From the NCBI GenBank assembly GCA_003559985.1, contig PWJP01000029.1, positions 1-12,480 of the forward strand: a stretch of 12,480 bases of DNA, read 5' to 3'. The position numbers and the translations under genes are program-made. Below, piece by piece: positions 1 to 6,884 of this stretch. The stretch's first letter is position 1. Each line of letters opens with the position of its first letter. The notes below the pieces were generated by a model, which saw nothing but the letters and a program-made list of their open reading frames with translations, was not told the origin of the DNA and did not search any database. Source of the DNA: Saprospirales bacterium (GTDB taxonomy: Bacteria > Bacteroidota > Bacteroidia > Chitinophagales > Saprospiraceae).

Positions 1-2
1 TA

Positions 3-554
3 AAAAAAGAGGCCGACTCATATTTTTCAACCCCGAGTCGAACCTTCACAATGAAGAACGGCTTTTTGATAAGTTCTTCCGGGATAGACGAATCGAACGC
101 GGACGGAAAATATATTCTTTGGCCGGAGAGTCCACAGAAAACGACAAACGACATAAGAAGCTTCCTGCAAGAAAGATATTCTTTGAAAAATGTAGGAGTT
201 ATAATGACGGACAGCAGAAGTGTGCCTTTCCGGAGAGGAGTTGTGGGAATGCCGATAGCTTATAGTGGCTTCTTTTCAATGAAGGACTATCGTGGAAAGA
301 AAGATATTTTCGGGAGAGAAATAAAATCAGTTCGTTCCAATCTGGTAGATAGCTTAGCTTCGGCAGCAGTTATGGTAATGGGAGAATGTGATGAAGCGAC
401 TCCTCTCGCGGTAATAACCGATATTCCCTTTGTAGAATTTAAACAAGAAAACCCCTCCGCAGAAGAGTTGAGCTTTTTGCAAGTTTCATTAGAAGAAGAT
501 ATCTATGCCCCTCTTTTAAAGAAGGTGAATTGGAAGATTTTCGGAAAAGAATAG
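3..554 (+). CDS. Coenzyme F420-0:L-glutamate ligase (CofE)-like protein, 5'-partial
   Basis: The reading frame is open from the left edge, so the ATG at 51 is probably an internal Met and the true start lies outside the window. The 183 visible residues match the CofE/FbiB-N family, which joins L-glutamate to coenzyme F420-0 using GTP in the cytoplasm. Visible family blocks, numbered from the ATG at 51, are SSSGIDESNADG near residue 8, the VIMTDSRSVPFRRG stretch near 50, the AYSG block followed by KDYRGKKDIFGRE near 70-90, and the RSNLVDSLASAAVMVMGE helix near 95-112. The gene ends with TAG and converges on the next gene with a 7-bp gap. CofE-like genes are annotated in Patescibacteria that lack an F420 pathway, so the real substrate may differ (family knowledge and inference). 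No other F420 gene is seen here. Confidence 0.82.
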   Translation, partial: KKEADSYFSTPSRTFTMKNGFLISSSGIDESNADGKYILWPESPQKTTNDIRSFLQERYSLKNVGVIMTDSRSVPFRRGVVGMPIAYSGFFSMKDYRGKKDIFGREIKSVRSNLVDSLASAAVMVMGECDEATPLAVITDIPFVEFKQENPSAEELSFLQVSLEEDIYAPLLKKVNWKIFGKE

Positions 555-561
555 TTTGTGG

Positions 562-1050
562 TCAGTTAACACACTCTTTACAAATCTCTCTGCAAATTCT
601 ACTTTTTACATCTTCGGAAAACCCGTCGATCACCCTAATAAAATCTTCCGTAACCTGTTCTTTTCCCCTCTCCACTCTCTCGCCGGATTCTTGCTTTAAC
701 AGATCATATGTTTCATCTATTTTTTCACGAATCAAATCAAGATCAATTGTTTGCCTTTTCTCCAAATCTACAAGATCAACAAAATCACCTTGGTCTTCGG
801 GATAATAATCCCCAAACTGCTCCTTCCCCTCACCAAACCCTTCACCGACTTCTTTTTCCGGTTCCATTTCTAAAGATCTTTGAGTAATAAAGCCTCCTCC
901 ACGGGATACGACTTCGGAAATTGAGGCCGTCAAACTTCTTAAAGATCCGCTATCGGAATCCAGATAATAGATAAAGACTCCTACCACAACAAAGATAAAA
1001 ACAAAAAGCAGAGCGGGTTTTCTTTTTTTAATTTTTCTTTTTTTCTTCAT
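562..1050 (-). CDS. Small membrane-anchored acidic protein, function unknown
   Basis: I do not recognise this 162-residue protein. It starts with a strongly basic segment (nearly every residue from 2 to 11 is Lys or Arg), followed by one hydrophobic helix at about residues 13-30. This predicts a cytoplasmic N-terminus and an exported remainder. The exported part is Gly/Glu-rich and acidic at about 60-95, then looks helical with alternating charge at about 95-150, and ends with three closely spaced Cys (CREICKEC). The ATG follows a terminator hairpin closely and has no clear Shine-Dalgarno. The stop is TGA, the only complete gene here that uses it; reading through would run antisense into the convergent ligase gene, so I take it as a real stop. 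The C-terminal Cys could form disulfides with the Cys-rich exported proteins nearby, but this is speculation. Confidence 0.75.
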   Translation of the reverse strand: MKKKRKIKKRKPALLFVFIFVVVGVFIYYLDSDSGSLRSLTASISEVVSRGGGFITQRSLEMEPEKEVGEGFGEGKEQFGDYYPEDQGDFVDLVDLEKRQTIDLDLIREKIDETYDLLKQESGERVERGKEQVTEDFIRVIDGFSEDVKSRICREICKECVN

Positions 1051-1064
1051 ATTGGAATTCTAGC

Positions 1065-1112
1065 AAAAAATAAAACCTCCCCGCAAGCTTAATTTAACGA
1101 AAGGGAGGTTTT
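1065..1112 (-). terminator. Rho-independent terminator after the giant Cys-rich gene
   Basis: A perfect 10-bp inverted repeat (AAAACCTCCC at 1072-1081 and GGGAGGTTTT at 1103-1112) encloses a 21-nt loop. Read on the minus strand, the stem is followed by a T-rich tract (TTTTATTTTTT). It lies 33 bp after the stop codon of the giant gene and ends only 14 nt before the start codon of the 162-residue gene, leaving no room for a separate promoter between them. Confidence 0.75.
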
Positions 1113-1144
1113 TAGTATTTTTGGAAACTTCTTACTGCAATAAT

Positions 1145-4100
1145 TTAATTAAAAGGATCAACTTCTTCCCATTCGGGAACTTCAGCTCTGGTGTTGATAA
1201 TTCTTTGGATGTAACAGCAAACATCGTCTTCATCAGTAGCCCTTAACTCAACCACTCTCGGACCGACTTCACTAATAAACTCAATTTCCGGATTCTCTTC
1301 AATGGAGTTTGAACGATCAGCTCCCTGAAACTCCCAATACCAATTTATGATTAAAGCATCTTCACCTTCCACCGTTCTGTTTATAAAGTTTACCTTTTCT
1401 TCAATATAGGGTCTTCTGGGAGTCCAAGCGAAGCTGACCGCGGCTCTTTTTTTATCCGTTTCAAAAGTGTCATATGCCCAGCCCGAAGTATATCCGTTTT
1501 CGCTTCGAACCCTAACACGCCAATGATAAGTTTTGTCAAAATCCAATTCAATTCCTATTGAATAATTCATCGAATCCGATTCAACCCCCTCAACATCAAC
1601 AACCAGGTAAGATTGATCAAAATTACCAACAACCCGACTAATCTGAATGTCTGCACTTTCATATTCATGCCCGGCTCCTGAAAAATAATCCCAACCGAGA
1701 TCAACAAGAGGAACCGAATTACTATTACAGTAACGATAATTTGTTTCAGGGTAGCTCATCAAGTGAAGATTGTAATCATGATAATCTTCATTCCAATAAA
1801 GGCTACCTATCGGTACCTCGGGGATGGAGTGATAAACTGAAACCGTGGAAGAATATCTGTATGAAGAACTACCCCCGGTAGATTCAGCTACAACTCTGTA
1901 TGTAATTGTTTCAAGACTAAGATCGGGATCAATCAAGTGAGAATAATGAGAGCTTATTCCGGTGTCCGCTAGATACTCCCACGAACCACCGTTATAGCTT
2001 ACTTCCAGCCGGTAATTTCTATTGGTCTGAGGATTACCCCAGTAAGAAACCGACCCCCAGTTGATATTGTTAACCTCTCCTCCATTAAGCTGTCCCTCGA
2101 ATGTGGGATTTGTGAACTCCCCTGGCTGGCTCGGAGCATGATGAATTGTTTGAGTGCCCGATTCAACCCACTGACTGTCATAATAGTCAGGGTTAGTCGC
2201 CTTACTTCTGAAAGCCGCCTGATAATAGTCCGTATTGGAAGATATCGGGAAAGATGCTCGATAATAATTGAAAAATCCTGCAAACGATGAGGTTGGAGAC
2301 CCCCAACCGGTTAACGGATTTCCAAATTGATCATAATATCTAATTTCGGTCGTATAACCCGTTTCTTCCGCCTTACCTCCAATCCTGCCATCATCGGGAG
2401 AGTAGTAAAATCTGGTATATCCAGTGACACCACCCTGAAGATTGGTGGAGTTCCAGTATTCCGGCGGATTCAAATTAATTTTATCGGTTGTAAAAGAGAG
2501 TGTACTTCCATTGGAAAATCCTGCACTATTTAATCCTACGGCTCGATAATAATAAGTCGTGTTGTAATCAAGGTCGGTAATATTTCTGGAAAAAGTTCCT
2601 ATCGTTGATCTTTGTATCGTTGGAGTGGTTTCGCCAAATGAAATATTCGGACCCCATTCGAAGTAAACACCGACCTGACTATCATTACCCATATCCGTAA
2701 GATTACCCCTGATAGTCGCCCCGGAAGATGATACATTAATCTGGGAAAGAGTTGTTACCGAGGGGGGCTTAACGTGATCTATTTCGAAAAAACCGGAGTA
2801 AACCCAATCACTATTGTGAAATGAGGGATGAGCTCCCCTGCTTCTGAACTGAGCATAAGCGTGATCCACATTTGAAGATATTGAAAATCCGACTCTGTAA
2901 TAACTTAGATATTGTGTAAGTGATGTAGTAGCCGACCCCCAAAGAGTAATCGGGTTTTGGTTTGAATCAAGGTATCTTATTTGAGACGTATAACTAACCC
3001 CATCAGCGACTCCTCCGGCTCTGATATCATCGGGAGACCAGTAAAATCTTGCATATCCGATCACTCCTCCCGATAAGGGAAAAGGACTGGAAAAGTAAAA
3101 ACCATCGGGAGGAGCCAATGTACTGACCAGACATTCTCCGTCTTGACAAAATTCGTTATAACTACAAGATTGAGCTAGGCTTTCTCTGATATCACAAGAG
3201 TCATACCACCAAACATCTCCCATATAACAAGACTTATACTCTTGACTCCTACATGTTTCTACACACTCCCCTCCTTCACAATGATATCCTTCATCACACC
3301 TGGCATTAACGTCCTGGCAATGATCCGCTTCTCTGTACAGATATTCAAATTGACAGACCCCGTTATCACAACTTGAAGGAGTTATTTTTGCTTCTTGACA
3401 AGGTCGAACACCACTACAATTCCAACTACCTTCAAAACAAAGATCTATATCCTCTCTGGTATTTCCGGTATCAACCCACCTGTTATCGGTTACGGTATAT
3501 AAGCACAACCCACTAAAAGAGCAATAGTGTGATCTATAGTTTTGTTCTTTTTGCTCTTTTTCTCTACACCCCGAATCATGAACCCATCTTGTTGACCCGG
3601 TATCGTACCATCCGTCCGAAGAGCATCGATTAGTGCAAGAAGTATCTATTCTGTATTCCAATCCATCGGATATGCATGTATTAGAAGCTCCGCATTTTCT
3701 CAATTGTCTGTACGACTGGCAAGTATGAAGGGAAGAACAAGTCCAAGATCCGTGCGAACAGTGACTGTCATTAAGACAATCAACACACTCGTAACCCCAA
3801 CAATATTCATCGGTCGGGCAATGATAACTGTAAACACAATCAACGCACATCCCCCAATCACATTCTTTCGGACAATTATCAGCTAAAGTTTGTCTATTTC
3901 CACAGGAGTCATACCACCAAGAGTCACCCAGATAACAATCTTTGTAAGAGTAATCTTCACATTCATCCATGCAAACCGTCCCTTCACAATACTGATTAGG
4001 CCCACAATTACTATCATCCGGAGCACATTGGTCTATTCCGGTGCAAGATTGACATCCTGGACAAGAGGGATAATGCCAACCGTGAACGGATTGCGCTCCT

Positions 4101-6103
4101 TCACAAGAGGAATCAAAGAAATGCTCAAAATCAAATCCGCATTGGTTATTTATGCAGGTATTCCAAGCATTGGTTCCCTGACATATCTCTTTTGATGAGC
4201 ATATAGAACAAGGAGCCCCGTCATATCCCGCAAACTGGCAGTTCTGATCAGCTAAAGTATCATCACAATCGCCAGCCGTCAAACATTCTACACATCCGTC
4301 TCCAGGCTTACACACTCCGCTTGAGCAAAAATCATCTATGTAAGAACAACTTCCATCACTATTACACCACCCGCAATTCGGAGCACAATTATCATCTCCA
4401 AGATAAGAGTAACAATACCCATTACTACACTCTCTGCAGCCAATACAGGACTTAATTAAATCTCCCCTATTTCCACAAGAATCATACCAATAGGCGTCAC
4501 CGTTATAGCAATCTCTTGAATATTCACTTACACACCCACATACTCCATTTTGGCAATTTTGTCCTGCGGGACAAAGATCTTGATTGTCTCTTGTGTTTCC
4601 GGTATCAACCCACCTGTCGTCCTGAGGATGATATACACAACCGGAAAAAGTGTCACAAACGTAAAGTCTGAACTCTTGCTCTTTCTGTTGTTTTTCTCTA
4701 CACCCCGAATCATGAACCCATCTTGTTGACCCGGTATCGTACCAATCGCTACTCGGACAAAGACTAGTGCAAGAAGTATTCGTTCTATATTCCGAACTAT
4801 CATAAGAACAAGAGCCACTTGCATTACATATATATCTCATCCTGAACTCTTGACACTCGCTAGTTGCAGAACAGTTCCAAGATCCCTGCAAGCAATTACT
4901 ATCATTCTGATAACAAGCCCCTCCGGAACAAGAAAGACATCCACTACAGCTCTCCGCCAGACCTTCCCTATTTCCACAAGAATCATACCAATAGACATCT
5001 CCACCGAAACACGCTTTATAAGATTGTGTTGAACACTCTTCAATACATGATCCATTACTACAAATATGACCGGATGGGCATTTATTTCCACAAGAACCGC
5101 AATAAGTTCCATCTTCCTCATTTAGATTAGCGCAACCTATCCCATCACTATTCGGAATACAACAGGTTTCTTCCGGTCCACAACTATTTCCACAAGAACC
5201 ACAATGTTCATCCGATCTCATATCTACACACTGCTGACCACCGGGGACATCACAACATCCCGGGTTCGGTGTGTCGGGACACCACCTACAAACACCATCC
5301 GAACAAGAATTACATTGACTCGCGCCACAATTGTTTCCTTCCGTGTCTCTACTACAAAAGCCTCCACAACCGTCAGGCGCATACTCGTCACATTCACTTT
5401 CCCATTGACAATTCGGAACACACTCCTGAACACACTCTCCCCCGTCACAATAATATCCGGAAGAACAAGATCCGCAATATATACTTCCCCCACAGCCATC
5501 ATCTTGCCAGCCACAATCATAACCCAAGCTGGAACAAGTTCCGGGCTGACAGTCGGGACACGCTCCAAAAAAACAATCCCCATAATCACAAGGCCCATAA
5601 CAAACATCATAACCCAATCCACACCCCGCATCTATTACCGTACATTCATTAGGGGGACAGGTGTTGGGAGTGCAACACATTCCGTCGTAGCAAACCCCGC
5701 TACTGCAAGTATGACTACTATGCTGATTACCACAGGAGTCATAAAATACCACAGTACCTCCGTCACATTCCTGAGAGTGCCAATGTTGACAACATGTCCC
5801 ACCATCACAAGTACCGGAACAAGATCCGCAATATATACTTCCCCCACAGCCATCATCTTGCCAGCCACAATCATAACCCAAGCTGGAACAAGTGCTCGGA
5901 GTACATGAACTTCTACATACTCCCGCATCACAGTAGTAACCCGGACCACAGGCTTCATCACAACAATCCCCGAATTGAACACATAAATCGTCACAGAAAC
6001 AAGCAGAAACCTCTTCAGCCGAAAAAAACGTAAAAGATACGACTGAAAGCAAAAATAAGAAAAAAAAGATTATTTTCCTTGAATTAAATTTGAAAAAGTC
6101 CAT
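1145..6103 (-). CDS. Giant secreted Cys-rich mosaic protein with FN3-like and PKD-like tail
   Basis: The product has 1652 residues. I chose the ATG at 6101-6103 because it begins a typical signal peptide: basic start, hydrophobic run, then a likely cut near SAEEVSA. A TTG eight codons upstream is less convincing. The next 960 or so residues hold about 148 Cys. They begin with a somatomedin-B-like stretch (CFCDDLC...GDCC), then two copies of a CSSLGYDCGWQDDGCGG module, five modules built around a YDSCGNR-type core, and two long modules with WYDTGSTRWVHDSGCREK. From about residue 995 it changes to beta-sandwich modules: repeat A (995-1110), an FN3-like domain (1111-1208), repeat B (1209-1318), two further FN3-like stretches (to about 1552) and a PKD-like domain (1555-1640). 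No membrane anchor or sorting signal is seen at the C-terminus. An extracellular adhesin or disulfide-rich surface fibre is the likely role (inference). Confidence 0.85.
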   Translation of the reverse strand: MDFFKFNSRKIIFFFLFLLSVVSFTFFSAEEVSACFCDDLCVQFGDCCDEACGPGYYCDAGVCRSSCTPSTCSSLGYDCGWQDDGCGGSIYCGSCSGTCDGGTCCQHWHSQECDGGTVVFYDSCGNQHSSHTCSSGVCYDGMCCTPNTCPPNECTVIDAGCGLGYDVCYGPCDYGDCFFGACPDCQPGTCSSLGYDCGWQDDGCGGSIYCGSCSSGYYCDGGECVQECVPNCQWESECDEYAPDGCGGFCSRDTEGNNCGASQCNSCSDGVCRWCPDTPNPGCCDVPGGQQCVDMRSDEHCGSCGNSCGPEETCCIPNSDGIGCANLNEEDGTYCGSCGNKCPSGHICSNGSCIEECSTQSYKACFGGDVYWYDSCGNREGLAESCSGCLSCSGGACYQNDSNCLQGSWNCSATSECQEFRMRYICNASGSCSYDSSEYRTNTSCTSLCPSSDWYDTGSTRWVHDSGCREKQQKEQEFRLYVCDTFSGCVYHPQDDRWVDTGNTRDNQDLCPAGQNCQNGVCGCVSEYSRDCYNGDAYWYDSCGNRGDLIKSCIGCRECSNGYCYSYLGDDNCAPNCGWCNSDGSCSYIDDFCSSGVCKPGDGCVECLTAGDCDDTLADQNCQFAGYDGAPCSICSSKEICQGTNAWNTCINNQCGFDFEHFFDSSCEGAQSVHGWHYPSCPGCQSCTGIDQCAPDDSNCGPNQYCEGTVCMDECEDYSYKDCYLGDSWWYDSCGNRQTLADNCPKECDWGMCVDCVYSYHCPTDEYCWGYECVDCLNDSHCSHGSWTCSSLHTCQSYRQLRKCGASNTCISDGLEYRIDTSCTNRCSSDGWYDTGSTRWVHDSGCREKEQKEQNYRSHYCSFSGLCLYTVTDNRWVDTGNTREDIDLCFEGSWNCSGVRPCQEAKITPSSCDNGVCQFEYLYREADHCQDVNARCDEGYHCEGGECVETCRSQEYKSCYMGDVWWYDSCDIRESLAQSCSYNEFCQDGECLVSTLAPPDGFYFSSPFPLSGGVIGYARFYWSPDDIRAGGVADGVSYTSQIRYLDSNQNPITLWGSATTSLTQYLSYYRVGFSISSNVDHAYAQFRSRGAHPSFHNSDWVYSGFFEIDHVKPPSVTTLSQINVSSSGATIRGNLTDMGNDSQVGVYFEWGPNISFGETTPTIQRSTIGTFSRNITDLDYNTTYYYRAVGLNSAGFSNGSTLSFTTDKINLNPPEYWNSTNLQGGVTGYTRFYYSPDDGRIGGKAEETGYTTEIRYYDQFGNPLTGWGSPTSSFAGFFNYYRASFPISSNTDYYQAAFRSKATNPDYYDSQWVESGTQTIHHAPSQPGEFTNPTFEGQLNGGEVNNINWGSVSYWGNPQTNRNYRLEVSYNGGSWEYLADTGISSHYSHLIDPDLSLETITYRVVAESTGGSSSYRYSSTVSVYHSIPEVPIGSLYWNEDYHDYNLHLMSYPETNYRYCNSNSVPLVDLGWDYFSGAGHEYESADIQISRVVGNFDQSYLVVDVEGVESDSMNYSIGIELDFDKTYHWRVRVRSENGYTSGWAYDTFETDKKRAAVSFAWTPRRPYIEEKVNFINRTVEGEDALIINWYWEFQGADRSNSIEENPEIEFISEVGPRVVELRATDEDDVCCYIQRIINTRAEVPEWEEVDPFN
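3557..3610. repeat. 54-bp exact direct repeat, copy 1
   Basis: These 54 bases recur identically at 4691-4744, an offset of 1134 bp, inside the giant Cys-rich gene. They encode the WYDTGSTRWVHDSGCREK core of the two long modules. A 21-22-bp identity at 3462 and 4596 has the same offset, so the whole module was duplicated and only parts stayed identical. Confidence 0.9.
4465..4493. repeat. 29-bp exact repeat in the YDSCGNR module (partner 4966-4994)
   Basis: A 29-bp string coding the YWYDSCGNRG core is identical here and at 4966-4994, an offset of 501 bp. It marks two of five related modules in the giant protein; the other copies are conserved in protein but diverged in DNA. Confidence 0.85.
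4691..4744. repeat. 54-bp exact direct repeat, copy 2
   Basis: Partner of the copy at 3557-3610. Sequence on both sides diverges at once in the bases but keeps the protein pattern (Cys spacing, RWVDTGNTR), consistent with an older module duplication and a conserved or gene-converted core. Confidence 0.9.
5463..5539. repeat. 77-bp exact direct repeat, copy 1
   Basis: These 77 bases are identical to 5817-5893, an offset of 354 bp (118 codons), within the giant gene. They encode the CSSLGYDCGWQDDGCGG module plus the following YCGSC. A perfect match over 77 bp, third codon positions included, suggests recent duplication or gene conversion. Confidence 0.92.
5817..5893. repeat. 77-bp exact direct repeat, copy 2
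   Basis: Partner of 5463-5539. The offset is a multiple of three, so recombination between the copies would delete or add 118 codons without shifting the frame. Confidence 0.92.
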
Positions 6104-6122
6104 TAACTTAGAGATATGAAAC

Positions 6123-6147
6123 CCCAACTCCTAACTATGAAGTTGGG
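6123..6147 (-). other. Hairpin in the leader of the giant gene
   Basis: A 7-bp stem (CCCAACT / AGTTGGG) with an 11-nt loop ends 20 nt upstream of the chosen ATG. No T-tract follows on the minus strand, so it is not a standard terminator. The only AGGAG in the leader is partly inside the hairpin. Possibly a translational control element; a chance stem is also possible. Confidence 0.3.
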
Positions 6148-6308
6148 ACTTTGATGCTATCTACGCATTGATAATTTTCCTCACTAAACTACTTGCAACT
6201 ATCCAAAAAAAGAAAACACCGACAATGTTATCAGTTTAAAGCAAGCATATCAATAATTGATCATTGAAATCTATTATTTTATTTCGGTTAGATTAAATTG
6301 TTAACTTA

Positions 6309-6336
6309 ATTATGTGCCAATAAAAAATAAAGTCAA
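6309..6336 (-). promoter_or_regulatory. Sigma-70-type promoter candidate for the giant gene
   Basis: On the minus strand, TTGACT (6331-6336) and CATAAT (6309-6314) are separated by 16 nt, each matching the consensus at five of six positions. The predicted start near 6301 gives a leader of about 200 nt before the giant gene's ATG. The rest of the gap 6104-6356 is AT-rich and shows no gene. Confidence 0.5.
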
Positions 6337-6347
6337 CTAAATAGCTT

Positions 6348-6364
6348 AAAACTATCTTAGTTTT
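6348..6364 (-). terminator. Weak AT-rich hairpin at the end of the pilin-FISUMP frame
   Basis: AAAACTA (6348-6354) and TAGTTTT (6358-6364) form a perfect 7-bp stem with a 3-nt loop that overlaps the TAA stop of the FISUMP frame. The stem is almost all A-T and no further T-tract follows on the minus strand, so it would be a weak terminator at best. Confidence 0.3.
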
Positions 6365-6884
6365 TGACACACCCAACGGATAGTCTATTACTTTTATCCA
6401 GTAGATCTCTTCTGGAGCCCACTAAATCATGATTAATCCTTCTTCTGTACGCATCTCCTCCAACATCGGAAGATGTCCAAAAACGAGCAGCCACACCTTC
6501 ATTTCAAAAATAAGTTCCATTACTTCTAAATCCGGCAGGCAAAGCTTTAAATCCTGAAGAATTACAAGAAGCATCACCACATTCTTCAGTATTCCAATAT
6601 CTTGTTCCGGGTTCTTTCATCTTAGCACCAACACTTCCCGATTCCCTATATCCAATACCCTCAAAAGCCTCACTCCAACTCATTCCAAGATAATATTCAA
6701 GATTACTATAGTCTTCGTCAGAAGGAAGTCTCCAGCCTGATGGACAAACGTCCAAAGCCGCTTCCCAGCTGTAAACTCTTCCATAAACCCGACAAAACTC
6801 CGAAAGTGGTGATTGGGTATTATTTGCTCCTGGGCAGAAACTATTACCGGATAGATGACCCTCAAAATTTAAATTGGCAGCAAA
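6357..6884 (-). pseudogene. FISUMP domain continuing the pilin frame past UGA
   Basis: After the TGA that ends the pilin part, the same frame continues for 175 codons to a TAA at 6357-6359, broken by one more TGA at 6504-6506. The translation is a complete FISUMP (Fibrobacter succinogenes major paralogous) domain. The pilin part ends YPTVEIGDSC, then comes TGA, then FAANLN: the family's IGxQxW(M/F)AxNLN motif with TGA at the Trp. Further family blocks are VCPSGWRLPSDEDY, LEYYLGMS, a KMKEPG-like stretch, SGFKALPAGFR, FWTSS and the ending LSVGCVKN. No frameshift or lost block is visible, and TGG is used for the other five Trp codons. The stretch is either a pseudogene with two Trp-to-stop changes or a gene read through at UGA. 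FISUMP domains occur in exported proteins of Bacteroidetes, Fibrobacteres and Patescibacteria; their biochemical role is unknown. Confidence 0.75.

Noticed and set aside
51..53. ATG at 51 as the true start of the ligase gene
   Set aside because: The frame is open to the window edge and the upstream residues (KKEAD...) fit the family, so this Met is internal.
3400..5900. CRISPR-like regular short repeats
   Set aside because: The repeats are in frame, code for protein modules and have irregular spacing. No regular repeat-spacer unit exists.
5204..5908. Plus-strand frame of 234 codons, Thr- and Ile-rich
   Set aside because: It is the antisense shadow of the Cys-rich gene: TGT/TGC-rich codons and the 77-bp repeat give open frames and repeated peptide on the other strand. 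Its composition is not that of a real protein.
6104..6127. Upstream TTG start for the giant gene, adding eight residues
   Set aside because: The ATG at 6101-6103 starts a better signal peptide, and the TTG lies inside a hairpin arm.
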